Below are positions 23,686 to 31,584 of a stretch of 64,000 bases of DNA, piece by piece. The stretch spans positions 1 to 64,000 of the forward strand of contig JBAZOO010000017.1 in NCBI GenBank assembly GCA_041648735.1. The letters run 5' to 3'. The first letter of the stretch is position 1. Every line of letters starts with the position of its first letter. The notes below the pieces were generated by a model. The model saw nothing but the letters and a program-made list of their open reading frames with translations, did no database searches and was not told the origin of the DNA. The stretch is from JBAZOO01 sp041648735. GTDB lineage: Bacteria; Verrucomicrobiota; Lentisphaeria; Oligosphaerales; CAITYL01. The position numbers and the translations under genes were made by a program.

Positions 23686-25619
23686 GTTCCATTGTGTCCA
23701 TTTCCAAGCGGCTGGCGGCCAGGTTCGGCGCCAGCGCCCTGGCCTGGTCCTGGATCACCGTGCTTGCCGCCACCTTGGTCTGTGGCGCCCTGGCCTGGAT
23801 CCAGCACCGCCAGCGGCAGTTTGACACACGTTTTTCCCGCGAGCTGGGGCACCTGCGGGGGGCACGCATCGACTTGGCCAAGGGCTATGTGCATGTCGTC
23901 CTGGCCGGCGCGCCCCAGGCGCCGTATGACCGGGCCCAGGGGTTGGCGCTCTTGGACCAGGCGGTTTTGGCGTTCGACCAGGCCCTGCGGGAACGGCGGT
24001 TGGCGGCGGCGGCCGAGCCGTTGCCGACCTTGGCGGAGTTCGCCGGCGCCATGCGCCGGTTCCGTGGCCGGCTGGCGGGGCTGCGCGCCGCACCGGCGGG
24101 CGACCCCTTGGCGGAAGCCGAGCTGCGCCGCGCCTTCGATGCCTTGGAGCGGCAGGCCGATGCGATGGACAGCTTGATCCGCGGCGAACTCGCCATTCGC
24201 TCCCGGCGGCACGACGCGGCATTTGCCGGCATCTTGGGTGGCGCCATCCTCCTTTTTGCCGGCATTTCCGGGGCGGTGTACGCCAACGGCCGTGCCCGCG
24301 AGGCGGCCGAACGGGCGCGGCGGGCGCATGAGGCCGAAGTCGAGCGGCTGAGCCGGCTCTACGCGGCCCTGAGCCAGGTCAACCAGGCGGTGATCCGCAC
24401 CGCTGGCAAGGCGGAATTGCTGCCCAAGGTCTGCCAGGCGATGGTGGAGTTTGGCGGGTTCCCCCTGGCGTGGATTGGCGAGTTCGACGCGGCGGCGGGC
24501 GTGGTCAACCCGGTCGCCAGCCATGGCGAAGGCGGGGCGGCGCTGCCGCCATTCCCCTTCGACTTCCCCGCGGAAAGCGGGATGGGCGCGGCCGATCCGA
24601 TCCGGGAAGGCCACGGCCTTGTCCTCTGCCTCGACCTCCTGGGGGAGGCGCGCCTTGCCCCGCTCCATGAGCATGCCCTCTGCCACGGCTTCCGGGCGCT
24701 TGCCGCCATGCCCATCCGCCCCCGCGGCCACGCCCCCCTGCTGCTCGGGGTCGAGGTGCATGAGGCGATGGTCCTGCGGGATCGGGAGAAGGCGCTGCTG
24801 GCGGAGACGGCGGCGGATGTGGCGTTCGCCCTGGAGAAGCTGGACGACCTGGCGGAGCGGCGGCGGGCGGAAGCCGCGGTGCGCCAGGCCAATGCCGAGC
24901 TGGAAAGCCGGGTCGCCGCCCGCACCGCCCAATTGGAGGCGGCCAACAAGGAGCTGGAGGCCTTTTCCTACTCGGTCTCGCACGACCTGCGGGCGCCGCT
25001 CCGGGCCATTGACGGCTTTGTCCAAATCCTGGAGGAGGACTTCGCCCCGCAGCTTTCCGGGGAGGCCCGGCGCTGCCTGGGGGTGGTGCAAGGCAATGCC
25101 CGGAAAATGGGGCGGCTGATTGAAGATTTGCTCAAGTTTTCCCGGCTCGGCCGGCAGCCGCTGGTCAAACGGGAGGTTGATGTCAATGAATTGGTGCGGG
25201 CGGCGTTGGAGGATTTGCGGCTGGAGCAGGAGGGGCGTTCCCTTGACCTGCGGCTGGGCGGGCTGCCCCCCTGCCAAGGCGATCCAGCGCTGCTCAAGCA
25301 GGTCTGGCTGAACCTGCTCGGCAATGCCTTCAAGTACACGCGGCGGCGGGAGCGGGCGCTGGTCGAGGTCGGCGGCCGGCGCGAGGCTGGCGAGGTGGAG
25401 TATTGGGTCAAGGACAACGGCGCCGGCTTCGACATGGCCTATGCCGGCAAGCTGTTCGGCGTCTTCCAGCGGCTGCACGGGGAGAGCGAATTCGAGGGGA
25501 CCGGCATCGGCCTGGCCATTGTCAAGCGGATTGTTCTCCGCCATGGCGGCCGGGTCTGGGCCGAAGGGCAGCCGGAGGTTGGGGCGACTTTCCATTTTGC
25601 CTTGGAGGGTTCATCATGA
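23682..25619 (+). CDS. Sensor histidine kinase with GAF-like domain
   Basis: The 645-residue protein has two TM segments (about residues 22-40 and 185-205) around a helical periplasmic region of about 145 aa. A GAF-like domain follows (about 230-390, with VCQAMVEFGGFPLAWIGEFDA). A coiled coil (LESRVAARTAQLEAANKELEAF) leads to HisKA with the phospho-acceptor in YSVSHDLRAPLRAIDGF. The HATPase has NLLGNAFKYT (N box), VKDNGAGFDM (G1), and GTGIGLAIVKRIV (G2). This C-terminal arrangement is typical of Cph1/bacteriophytochrome-like kinases that pair with Rcp1-type regulators. It overlaps its neighbours on both sides by ATGA, showing tight translational coupling. Confidence 0.93.
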   Translation: MSSIVSISKRLAARFGASALAWSWITVLAATLVCGALAWIQHRQRQFDTRFSRELGHLRGARIDLAKGYVHVVLAGAPQAPYDRAQGLALLDQAVLAFDQALRERRLAAAAEPLPTLAEFAGAMRRFRGRLAGLRAAPAGDPLAEAELRRAFDALERQADAMDSLIRGELAIRSRRHDAAFAGILGGAILLFAGISGAVYANGRAREAAERARRAHEAEVERLSRLYAALSQVNQAVIRTAGKAELLPKVCQAMVEFGGFPLAWIGEFDAAAGVVNPVASHGEGGAALPPFPFDFPAESGMGAADPIREGHGLVLCLDLLGEARLAPLHEHALCHGFRALAAMPIRPRGHAPLLLGVEVHEAMVLRDREKALLAETAADVAFALEKLDDLAERRRAEAAVRQANAELESRVAARTAQLEAANKELEAFSYSVSHDLRAPLRAIDGFVQILEEDFAPQLSGEARRCLGVVQGNARKMGRLIEDLLKFSRLGRQPLVKREVDVNELVRAALEDLRLEQEGRSLDLRLGGLPPCQGDPALLKQVWLNLLGNAFKYTRRRERALVEVGGRREAGEVEYWVKDNGAGFDMAYAGKLFGVFQRLHGESEFEGTGIGLAIVKRIVLRHGGRVWAEGQPEVGATFHFALEGSS

Positions 25620-26062
25620 GCGACAACAGCGTCCGCGTCCTGCTGGTCGAGGACAACCCGAACGACGTGGAGCTGACCTTGCGGGCGTTCCGCAAGCACA
25701 ACTTCACCAACCAGATCCAGGTGGCGGGCGATGGCGCCGAGGCGCTGGAGTTCATCTTCGGCACGGGGCGGCATGCGGGGCGCGACCTTGGCACCGGGCC
25801 GAGCGTCATCCTCCTCGACCTCAAGCTGCCCAAGGTCAACGGCATCGAAGTGCTGAAGCGGATCAAGGACGATCCACGCACCCGGAGCATCCCCGTGGTC
25901 ATGCTCACCTCCTCCCGCGAGGACAGCGACATCCAGGAATGCTACCGGCTGGGGGTGAACAGCTACATCGTCAAGCCGGTGGACTTCGAGAACTTCACGG
26001 CCGCGGTGCGCACGCTCGGCTTCTATTGGCTGCTGCTCAACCAGCCGCCGAAGCCGGGCTGA
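25616..26062 (+). CDS. Rcp1-like single-domain response regulator
   Basis: The 148-residue protein is a stand-alone receiver: VLLVEDNPNDVELTLRAF gives the acidic pocket, the phospho-accepting Asp is in VILLDLKLPKVNG, then MLTSSRED (Thr/Ser) and YIVKPVDFE (Lys). The NPNDVELT signature marks the Rcp1 subfamily that works with phytochrome-like kinases. It has no output domain, so it acts by protein contact or through a phosphorelay. Its ATG overlaps the kinase stop. Confidence 0.94.
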   Translation: MSDNSVRVLLVEDNPNDVELTLRAFRKHNFTNQIQVAGDGAEALEFIFGTGRHAGRDLGTGPSVILLDLKLPKVNGIEVLKRIKDDPRTRSIPVVMLTSSREDSDIQECYRLGVNSYIVKPVDFENFTAAVRTLGFYWLLLNQPPKPG

Positions 26063-26078
26063 GCGCGCCGCGCCGCCG

Positions 26079-26918
26079 TCAGCCAGCGCCTTGGGGGGCC
26101 GCCGCCGCCCCGGCGCGGCGCAGCGCCGCCAGCTCCCGGTCGGTCAGCGGGCGCCAGGCGCCGGCGGCCAAGGCACCGAGCGCCACGGGGCCGAAGCGCA
26201 GCCGTTGCAGGCGCAGCACGAAGAGGTGCTGGAGGCTGCACAGCCGGCGGATTTCCCGCTTCCGCCCCTCCAGGAGGACGATTTCCAGCTCCGTGGTGCC
26301 CGGCTCCGGGCCGGGCCCGAGGATGCGCGCTTCGGCGGCTTTCAGGAACTCGCCGTCGTGCTCCAGGCCGTTCTGGAAGGCCGCGCAGGTCTGGCGCGTC
26401 ACCCGGCCGCGGGCCAGGAGGCGGTAGGTCTTGGGGATGCCGAAGCGCGGATGGGTCAGCCGGTTGGCAAGGTCGCCGTCATTGGTGAAGAGGAGCAGCC
26501 CCTCGCTGTCGCGGTCCAGGCGGCCCACGGAGAAGAGGCGTCCGGCCTCCTTGGGCAGCAGGTCGAGCGCCAGCTTTGCCGCATGTGGGTCGTGGGCGGA
26601 GCAGGTGTAGCCGGCGGGCTTGTGGAGCATGAGCACGGTGGTCGTCGGCCGGAGCGTCACCGGCTGGCCGTCGCAGGTGACCCGGTCGTGGGCGGGCTCG
26701 ACGGTGCAGGCGGGGGTGGCCACGACCTGGCCGTTGACGGCCACGCGCCCGGCGGTGATCAGCCCCTCGGCGGCGCGGCGGGAGGCGAGGCCGGCGGCGG
26801 CCAGGAACTTGGCCAGCCGCAGGCGCGGTTCCGGTTCCGCGGCCGCGGCCGCGGCAGTGGCGGCGGGCGGCGCCGGCAAGGGGCGGTGGCTCGGGCGGGG
26901 GTGGGAGGGGGAAGGCAT
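26079..26918 (-). CDS. rRNA pseudouridine synthase of the RluB/RsuA family
   Basis: The 279-residue protein has an S4 RNA-binding domain (RLAKFLAAAGLASRRAAEGLITAGRVAVNG, in parts) preceded by a low-complexity Pro/Ala leader of about 35 residues, and a catalytic domain with the Asp in VGRLDRDSEGLLLFTNDG. KTYRLLARG and EGRKREIRRL are family hallmarks. It isomerises uridine in large- or small-subunit rRNA. It follows the lipoprotein gene by five bases, so the two form an operon. Confidence 0.92.
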   Translation of the reverse strand: MPSPSHPRPSHRPLPAPPAATAAAAAAEPEPRLRLAKFLAAAGLASRRAAEGLITAGRVAVNGQVVATPACTVEPAHDRVTCDGQPVTLRPTTTVLMLHKPAGYTCSAHDPHAAKLALDLLPKEAGRLFSVGRLDRDSEGLLLFTNDGDLANRLTHPRFGIPKTYRLLARGRVTRQTCAAFQNGLEHDGEFLKAAEARILGPGPEPGTTELEIVLLEGRKREIRRLCSLQHLFVLRLQRLRFGPVALGALAAGAWRPLTDRELAALRRAGAAAAPQGAG

Positions 26919-26923
26919 GGGAA

Positions 26924-27571
26924 TCAGCGGCGGGCGCGGGGTTCGGGGCCGGTGAACAGCGCCTCGATGACTGGGGTGGCGCGGAGGAAGGCATCGTCCC
27001 TGGCGGCGTCGAACTGCCAGCGGGCGGAATTGCCGCGGATTTCGGCGCCGGCCGCCTCCTGGATCCGGCCCGGCACGTGGATGGTGAAAGTGACGGCGAG
27101 ACCCTTGAGCTTCTCCCGGAGCCGGGCGGCCGCCGCGGCGTCCAGCGGCTGGCCGGGCTCGGGCAGCAGCAGGCGCAGGCGGTAGGTTCCGTCCTCGCGG
27201 CGGACGTAGACGATGTCGCCAAACTTGCCCGAAGCCAAGGCCCGCTGCATGTCGGTCACGGCGCAGAAGATGCGGACGTTGCGCTTCCCCTGCCGCTGGT
27301 AGCTGGCAAACTCCTTGAGGGTGATGCCGTCGCCGCTGAACTGCTTGCGGGCGAGCCCCTCGTCGGTGAAGATGCCGGTTTCCTGCCCCTCGCCGGCGAT
27401 GGCGGCCAGGCCGGCGGTGAAGGCGGGCAGTTGCGCCTCGTCCATCCGGTAGACGAGCTGGACGCTGCCGGAGCCGTCGCGGTGGAAGACCAAAGTCTCT
27501 TCGAGGGTGAGGCAGCCGGTGGCCAGCAGCGGCAGGAGCAGCAGGAGGAGGAAGCGGCAGAGGCGTGGCAT
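26924..27571 (-). CDS. Predicted lipoprotein, LppM-like
   Basis: The 215-residue protein has a lipoprotein signal peptide with lipobox LATGC (Cys about 20), followed by LTLEETLVFHRDGSGSVQLVYRMDE. That beta-rich start is common to LppM/DUF3153-like exported lipoproteins of unknown role. The rest is soluble and charged. It is first in a two-gene operon with the pseudouridine synthase. Localisation outside the cytoplasm is clear; function is not. Confidence 0.75.
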   Translation of the reverse strand: MPRLCRFLLLLLLPLLATGCLTLEETLVFHRDGSGSVQLVYRMDEAQLPAFTAGLAAIAGEGQETGIFTDEGLARKQFSGDGITLKEFASYQRQGKRNVRIFCAVTDMQRALASGKFGDIVYVRREDGTYRLRLLLPEPGQPLDAAAAARLREKLKGLAVTFTIHVPGRIQEAAGAEIRGNSARWQFDAARDDAFLRATPVIEALFTGPEPRARR

Positions 27572-28039
27572 GAGGGGGGATCCCGGCGCGGCGAGTGGCG
27601 GTTGGGCTTGGCGCGGCCAGGCCCGGCCAGGCCAGCGACGGTGGTACTATACCGCTGCGCCCCGCCGGGCGGCGGCCGGTGGCTTGGTGTGTGTCCGGGG
27701 TGCCCAGCGGGGCAGAAGTTGCGCCAGAAGAAGGGCGTGGAAGGCGGGACAGATGCCGCGGGCGTGTCAGAGGAGGGGAGCGGCGGCGAGCAGGGCCAGC
27801 CATGCGGCGAACTGCACGCGCTCCAAGGGAATGGCGGGCGGCACCCCCGCGGCATCCGCACGGCGGGGCGGCTCGGGTTGGAGTTCACGCTTCAGCGTGG
27901 GCTGTTTGGTGGCGGTGGCGTTTCCTCTGGACGGCCCACCTTCCGCCCTGCGAGTTTTTTGGCTGGACGGCAGGTCCCACGCTTCAGCGGGCGGCGCTGT
28001 GGTGATCCGACCGCGCCGACCGAGCCGCGGCGGCGGAAG
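27572..28039. other. Intergenic region between lipoprotein and nuclease genes
   Basis: About 470 bases without a supported gene. A TATAGT-type -10 on the reverse strand near 27645-27652 may serve the lipoprotein operon. Several plus and minus frames are open, but their composition is not protein-like. Confidence 0.4.
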
Positions 28040-28067
28040 TTGACTTGGGGCGGGCGGCCGCTATACT
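28040..28067 (+). promoter_or_regulatory. Promoter of the Cas4-like nuclease, predicted leaderless start
   Basis: TTGACT (28040-28045), 16-base spacer, TATACT (28062-28067). The ATG is at 28077, so transcription should begin within about three bases of it. No Shine-Dalgarno lies between. Confidence 0.7.
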
Positions 28068-28076
28068 TGCCTGGCC

Positions 28077-29036
28077 ATGGCCCAACTGGTCAACGAACTG
28101 AGCTGGTCCGCCTCCCGCCACAAGCTGTTCAGCGAGTGCCGGCGGGCCTATTTCTACACCTACTACGGCGCCTGGAATGGCTGGGACGCCGCCGCGCCGG
28201 AGCGGACGCGGCGCCTCTACCGGCTGAAGAACCTGCGCACCCTGGACATGTGGGCCGGCGGCATCGTCCATGAGACGATTGCCGAGGCGCTGCGGCGATC
28301 CATGATGAAGGGGACGCCGGTCACCGCGGGGGAATTGCAGGCCCATGCCCGGCTCAAGCTGCGCTCGGGCTGGGTCGAGGCCGTGGGGCGCGAGTGGGAG
28401 CGGTATCCGAAGCGGACGAACCTCTTCGAGCTGTACTACGGCAACGGCCGCACCCTGCCGCCGGAGCAGACGGAGCGGATCCGCCGCAAGGTCAACGATG
28501 GCTTGCAGGCGTTTGCGGAGTCCGCAACGCTCAAGGAGCTGCTGGCCGTCTCGCATTTGAACTGGAAGCCGGTGGACCAGCTCGACACCTTCGCCTTGGA
28601 CGGGCTCAAGGTCTGGTGCGCCGTGGATTTCGCCTACACCGATCCGGCGGGGATTCTGCGCATCCTGGATTGGAAGACGGGGGCGGAGGACGCGGCGGCG
28701 CTGCGGCTGCAACTGGCCTGCTACACCTTCTTCGCCGCCGAGAAATGGGGGGTGGCGCCGGAGCGGGTGAAGGTGTACGGGGTGTTCCTGCGGGAGCAGG
28801 CGCTGGTGCGGGAGTACCCTTCCGACCCGGCCATGCTGGTTGACGCCCGCGACCAGATCCTGACCAGCGCCGCGGCGATGCGCGCCCTGGTGGCGGATCC
28901 GGTGGCCAACGAGCCGCTGCCGGAGGAAAGCTTCCCCCTGGCGGAAAGCGACCGTCCCTGCCGCTGGTGCAACTACCGCGAGGCCTGCCCGCGGTTGGCC
29001 GCCGCGCCCGCCGCACCCGCCGCACCGCTGGGGTGA
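28077..29036 (+). CDS. PD-(D/E)XK nuclease with Cas4/AddB-type iron-sulfur cluster
   Basis: The 319-residue protein shows the nuclease motifs His in GGIVHETIAE, Asp in VWCAVDFAY and D-x-K in ILDWKTG. One cysteine near the N-terminus (SECRRAYFY) and three at the C-terminus (CRWCNYREAC) match the 4Fe-4S staple of Cas4 and AddB. It is about 100 residues longer than Cas4. No cas genes or repeat arrays are present, so a CRISPR role is not supported; general DNA end processing or a phage/mobile-element origin are possible. One recurring palindrome lies at 28514-28526. Confidence 0.85.
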   Translation: MAQLVNELSWSASRHKLFSECRRAYFYTYYGAWNGWDAAAPERTRRLYRLKNLRTLDMWAGGIVHETIAEALRRSMMKGTPVTAGELQAHARLKLRSGWVEAVGREWERYPKRTNLFELYYGNGRTLPPEQTERIRRKVNDGLQAFAESATLKELLAVSHLNWKPVDQLDTFALDGLKVWCAVDFAYTDPAGILRILDWKTGAEDAAALRLQLACYTFFAAEKWGVAPERVKVYGVFLREQALVREYPSDPAMLVDARDQILTSAAAMRALVADPVANEPLPEESFPLAESDRPCRWCNYREACPRLAAAPAAPAAPLG

Positions 29037-29204
29037 ATTCCGGACTCCCGCCGCCAAGCCGACCACCGGCCCGCGCCGGAACCCGCCATGCCCCAGCCCT
29101 GGCCCACGCTCCAGATGGGTCAGAGGCGACGCTTGCCGCGCCTTCAGCGCTCCAGCTCAGCCCGAATCAATGTTGCGGCGACGGTAACGGCCGAGCGCGG
29201 CGGT

Positions 29205-29450
29205 TCACCGGCGCGCGGTAGCGCGTCCGTGTGCAGCGGTTGGTTCGGTCGGCGATTGCCGTTGGATGATGGCGATCAGAGAACGAAGGGAGTCGTTGAC
29301 CGCCTTGTGGTCCGGGAAATACCGGGCAACATCCGGATCCAGGACGACCACATTGGTTCCTTCCGCGTAACGCTTGGCGTATTTTCCGCGGACACCTTTG
29401 CTGAAATCGTATTCTTCCAGCATATCAGGATCGTCAGGCATTTTCTTCAT
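29205..29450 (-). CDS. Antitoxin of a BrnT-type module (YDFSKG family)
   Basis: The 81-residue protein contains EEYDFSKGVRGKYAKRYAEG and VVVLDPDVARYFPDHKAVN, matching a widespread small antitoxin family encoded just after BrnT-like toxins. An ATG at 29450 (MKKMPDDPD) overlaps the toxin's end by 17 bases. The longer frame starting at 29486 would read backwards into the toxin. The partner toxin is frameshifted, so the antitoxin may be an orphan. Confidence 0.7.
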   Translation of the reverse strand: MKKMPDDPDMLEEYDFSKGVRGKYAKRYAEGTNVVVLDPDVARYFPDHKAVNDSLRSLIAIIQRQSPTEPTAAHGRATARR

Positions 29451-29726
29451 AGGTGCGTCTTTCTCCGGCGGTGGCCTCTCGGGCACTGATGATTCGAATT
29501 CGGTCGCCGCGTTCGGTGTGGACCACTACCAGTAGGCGGCTCTTGTGCGAGTGGCCTACCAGCACACGGATCGGTCTTCTCCGTCAGAGTGCAGAGGATC
29601 GCCAATCGTGACCGAGAGAGTGTCCGGAAATACTGTGCTCGCCTCGTCGAAAGTCACACCATGCTTGGCGACATTGGCACTCGCTTTGCGTGCATTCCAT
29701 CGAAGAGCAAAGCCATTCGTGCTCAT
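29434..29726 (-). pseudogene. brnT-like toxin, single-base frameshift
   Basis: From ATG 29726 the reverse strand reads FALRWNARKASANVAKHGV, then FDEASTVFPDTLS, DPLHSDGEDR: the BrnT N-terminal half. It then hits a stop at VCW*. The next frame continues as RVLVGHSHKSRLLVVVHTE and RGDRIRIISAREATAGERR, the BrnT C-terminal half with the conserved RIISAR catalytic region. The total span is 293 nt, one base short of a full frame; loss of one G near GACCG-ATCC explains it. BrnT is an RNase E/RelE-like ribonuclease toxin. Confidence 0.8.
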
Positions 29727-29826
29727 TCCTTTGTCATTGTTTCAAGAACCGAACGCTCACTGCTCTCCATTTCTCAAAACCGCCGCGGTTTTGCGAATCT
29801 GTGAGCAGCGTTTTGTTCGAAGCTCT

Positions 29827-30123
29827 TCAGATTAGTTCCTGCCAGCGTTTCGGATTTTGTTTGGCATGAAATACCGAAAGGACGACGACACGTTCGTCAT
29901 CCTCGGCAAGGATGATCTCGTAGGGGAAACGGCGCGACAAGGCACGCCGTGCAGTCTTGTGCACACGAGGGTATTGTTGTGGCGTGCGCTGAATGGCGCT
30001 GAAAACGGCATCCACGCACAGAAGAAACTCTGAGCCAAGACCGGGGACACGATCCTCGTACCAGTCGAACGCCTCAGTCATCTCCGCTTCGGCTTCCGGG
30101 CGGACAATGAGCCGTCGCCTCAT
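29827..30123 (-). CDS. RelE/ParE-family toxin
   Basis: The 98-residue protein shows the ParE-like pattern: RLIVRPEAEAEMTEAFDWYEDR, FLLCVDAVFSAIQRTPQQYP and a C-terminal RRFPYEIILAEDDERVVVLSVFHAKQNP. Such toxins target gyrase or the ribosome. Its ATG overlaps the antitoxin stop by four bases. The pair is intact, in contrast to the two broken modules at either side. Confidence 0.88.
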   Translation of the reverse strand: MRRRLIVRPEAEAEMTEAFDWYEDRVPGLGSEFLLCVDAVFSAIQRTPQQYPRVHKTARRALSRRFPYEIILAEDDERVVVLSVFHAKQNPKRWQELI

Positions 30124-30341
30124 CCTCTGCTCCTGATCCGTTCACGCACCATCCCCCACGGAGCCCCCTCGTCTGGATTCTGATGATACGCATCCAGCCG
30201 GCGGTCAATTTCCGCCTTCTGCTCGTCGGTCAGTCCGACTTCTTCCGGCACTTCAGCCACCGTGTCCCATATATCCTCGACGAGCTGGATGCGCTCGGGA
30301 ACGCTCAGGCTCAACACGTTTGCTTTTGTTAATGTACTCAT
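30120..30341 (-). CDS. Addiction-module antitoxin (TIGR02574 family)
   Basis: The 73-residue protein begins with LTKANVLSLSVPERIQLVEDIWDTVAE and ends RLDAYHQNPDEGAPW, the signature of TIGR02574 antitoxins that pair with ParE-type toxins. It is translated first, overlapping the toxin gene by ATGA, the normal order for these operons. Confidence 0.88.
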   Translation of the reverse strand: MSTLTKANVLSLSVPERIQLVEDIWDTVAEVPEEVGLTDEQKAEIDRRLDAYHQNPDEGAPWGMVRERIRSRG

Positions 30342-30395
30342 AAGGCTTCCACACTACCATTGCCGTTGGTTTGTTTCAATCTTATGCTTCGAACG

Positions 30396-30674
30396 CTACG
30401 GCTCAGCGGGCGGCGGAACGCCGTCCGCTGAAGCCGATGGTTGGGACTTCTTGATGTCCCAGATAATGGTATCCGAACTAAAATCTTGTTCATTCGGCCA
30501 CATAATTCCGTGGTGCGCAGGCCGCACCAACCGAAAATAAGCTTGATCCGCAAGTTCTTTGAATGCCGAACCTTTCAGGTATGGCTTGACATCAAAGACA
30601 CCCGAAATGCCACTGCTGGTAAGAATGTCAATTCGGTAATCGTCCAACGGAATCGCTTTGGTAATGGTGTCCAT
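30396..30674 (-). CDS. DUF2442-domain protein
   Basis: The 92-residue protein contains DDYRIDILTSSGISGVFDVKPYL and DTIIWDIKKSQPSA, matching DUF2442. These small proteins usually lie after a DUF4160 gene and the pair behaves like a toxin-antitoxin module, though the mechanism is not settled. Here the upstream DUF4160 gene is frameshifted. Codon use and GC content are lower than in the surrounding genes. Confidence 0.8.
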   Translation of the reverse strand: MDTITKAIPLDDYRIDILTSSGISGVFDVKPYLKGSAFKELADQAYFRLVRPAHHGIMWPNEQDFSSDTIIWDIKKSQPSASADGVPPPAEP

Positions 30675-30687
30675 GGCGACTATCCTT

Positions 30688-30956
30688 CTATCTCAAGGGT
30701 TCAATTTTGAACACTGGCTCACCCGCAACCGCCAGCTTCCAGTCGGCCAGTAGGTCCTCTTTGTGTATTTCGACCCAAGCCTGAACCAGCTTCATCTTGG
30801 CAGTGGGCAGACTTCCAGCCAATATGGAGCCATCCTCGATGCCAACCGTCACCTGGGCTCGCCGTATTCAGCGTGCAGGTGGGGACATTGGTGCTTCTTG
30901 TTGTCGTAAAAATACATCTGTATCAAAATGCCATAAAACATCGAGATTGTTGGCAT
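30688..30956 (-). pseudogene. DUF4160 gene, single-base frameshift
   Basis: From ATG 30956 the frame reads PTISMFYGILIQMYFYDNKK, PHLHAEYGEPR and stops. In the next frame the family continues: TVGIEDGSILAGSLPTAKMK, LVQAWVEIHKEDLLADWKLA and GEPVFKIEPL. Span is 269 nt, one base less than a multiple of three; restoring one G in GAG-CCCAGG gives EYGEAQVTVG. The DUF2442 gene follows after 13 bp. Confidence 0.82.
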
Positions 30957-31584
30957 TGTGGTTCTCCTTTTCCGTTTGGCCCAACTTGTTATTCAACGGT
31001 TTTTCCGGGTTTGCCGGCCGAATCGGACGGGGCGGCGGTTCCCGCCGCGGCGGGCCGACGGAAGGTATTCTACCCGCCAGCGGCGGGGAATGCAAGCTTT
31101 CCGGCGGGGCCGCGCCGGGTTTGCCGGGATTTCGCCGGGCTTGACGGTTTTTCGGTCCATCCCGGCATTGACGCCGCCCGACGGTTCCCGGCCGTATGGC
31201 ATTGGGGAGAGGTGGCGCCGCGGGCGCGCCCTGGCCTGGAGAAAGAGAAAGTCGGCGGAGCGTCCCCGGCGCTCCGTGGCGGCAAGGGATATGGGGGCCG
31301 GGCGGTGGCTGGCACGCACCGGGGGCGGGGCGGCCAGTTTGGCCAGGGGCGTCTCCGCAGGCGTTGTTGCCGGCCGCCACGCGGCGGTTGGCGCGCGGAG
31401 TCCGCGGAAAGGCGCGGTTGCCGGCCACCACGCGGCGGTTGGCGCAGCCCTTGGGGGATGGTAGTAGCGGTTCTTGGACAACTTGGCGGCGGACGCGTAT
31501 GGTAGGATTGTGAACCGGCAGCGGACTGCCATCCAGGCCCGGCGGCTTCCGGCCGGCGCGCGGAAAAGCGGAAGAGGAGCGGCC
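30957..31584. other. Intergenic region with a short direct repeat
   Basis: About 630 bases without a supported gene; GC rises again after the AT-richer TA patch. It contains a 28-bp direct repeat (annotated separately) and an AGGAG Shine-Dalgarno for the next gene. Confidence 0.5.
31367..31445. repeat. Two 28-bp direct repeats
   Basis: TTGCCGGCC[G/A]CCACGCG and the following 12 bases occur at 31367-31394 and 31418-31445 with one mismatch. The 23-bp spacer contains a near copy of the recurring palindrome (CGCGGAGTCCGCG). Confidence 0.7.

Noticed and set aside
28077..29036. CRISPR-Cas locus suggested by the Cas4-like nuclease
   Set aside because: No repeat array and no other cas gene in the window.
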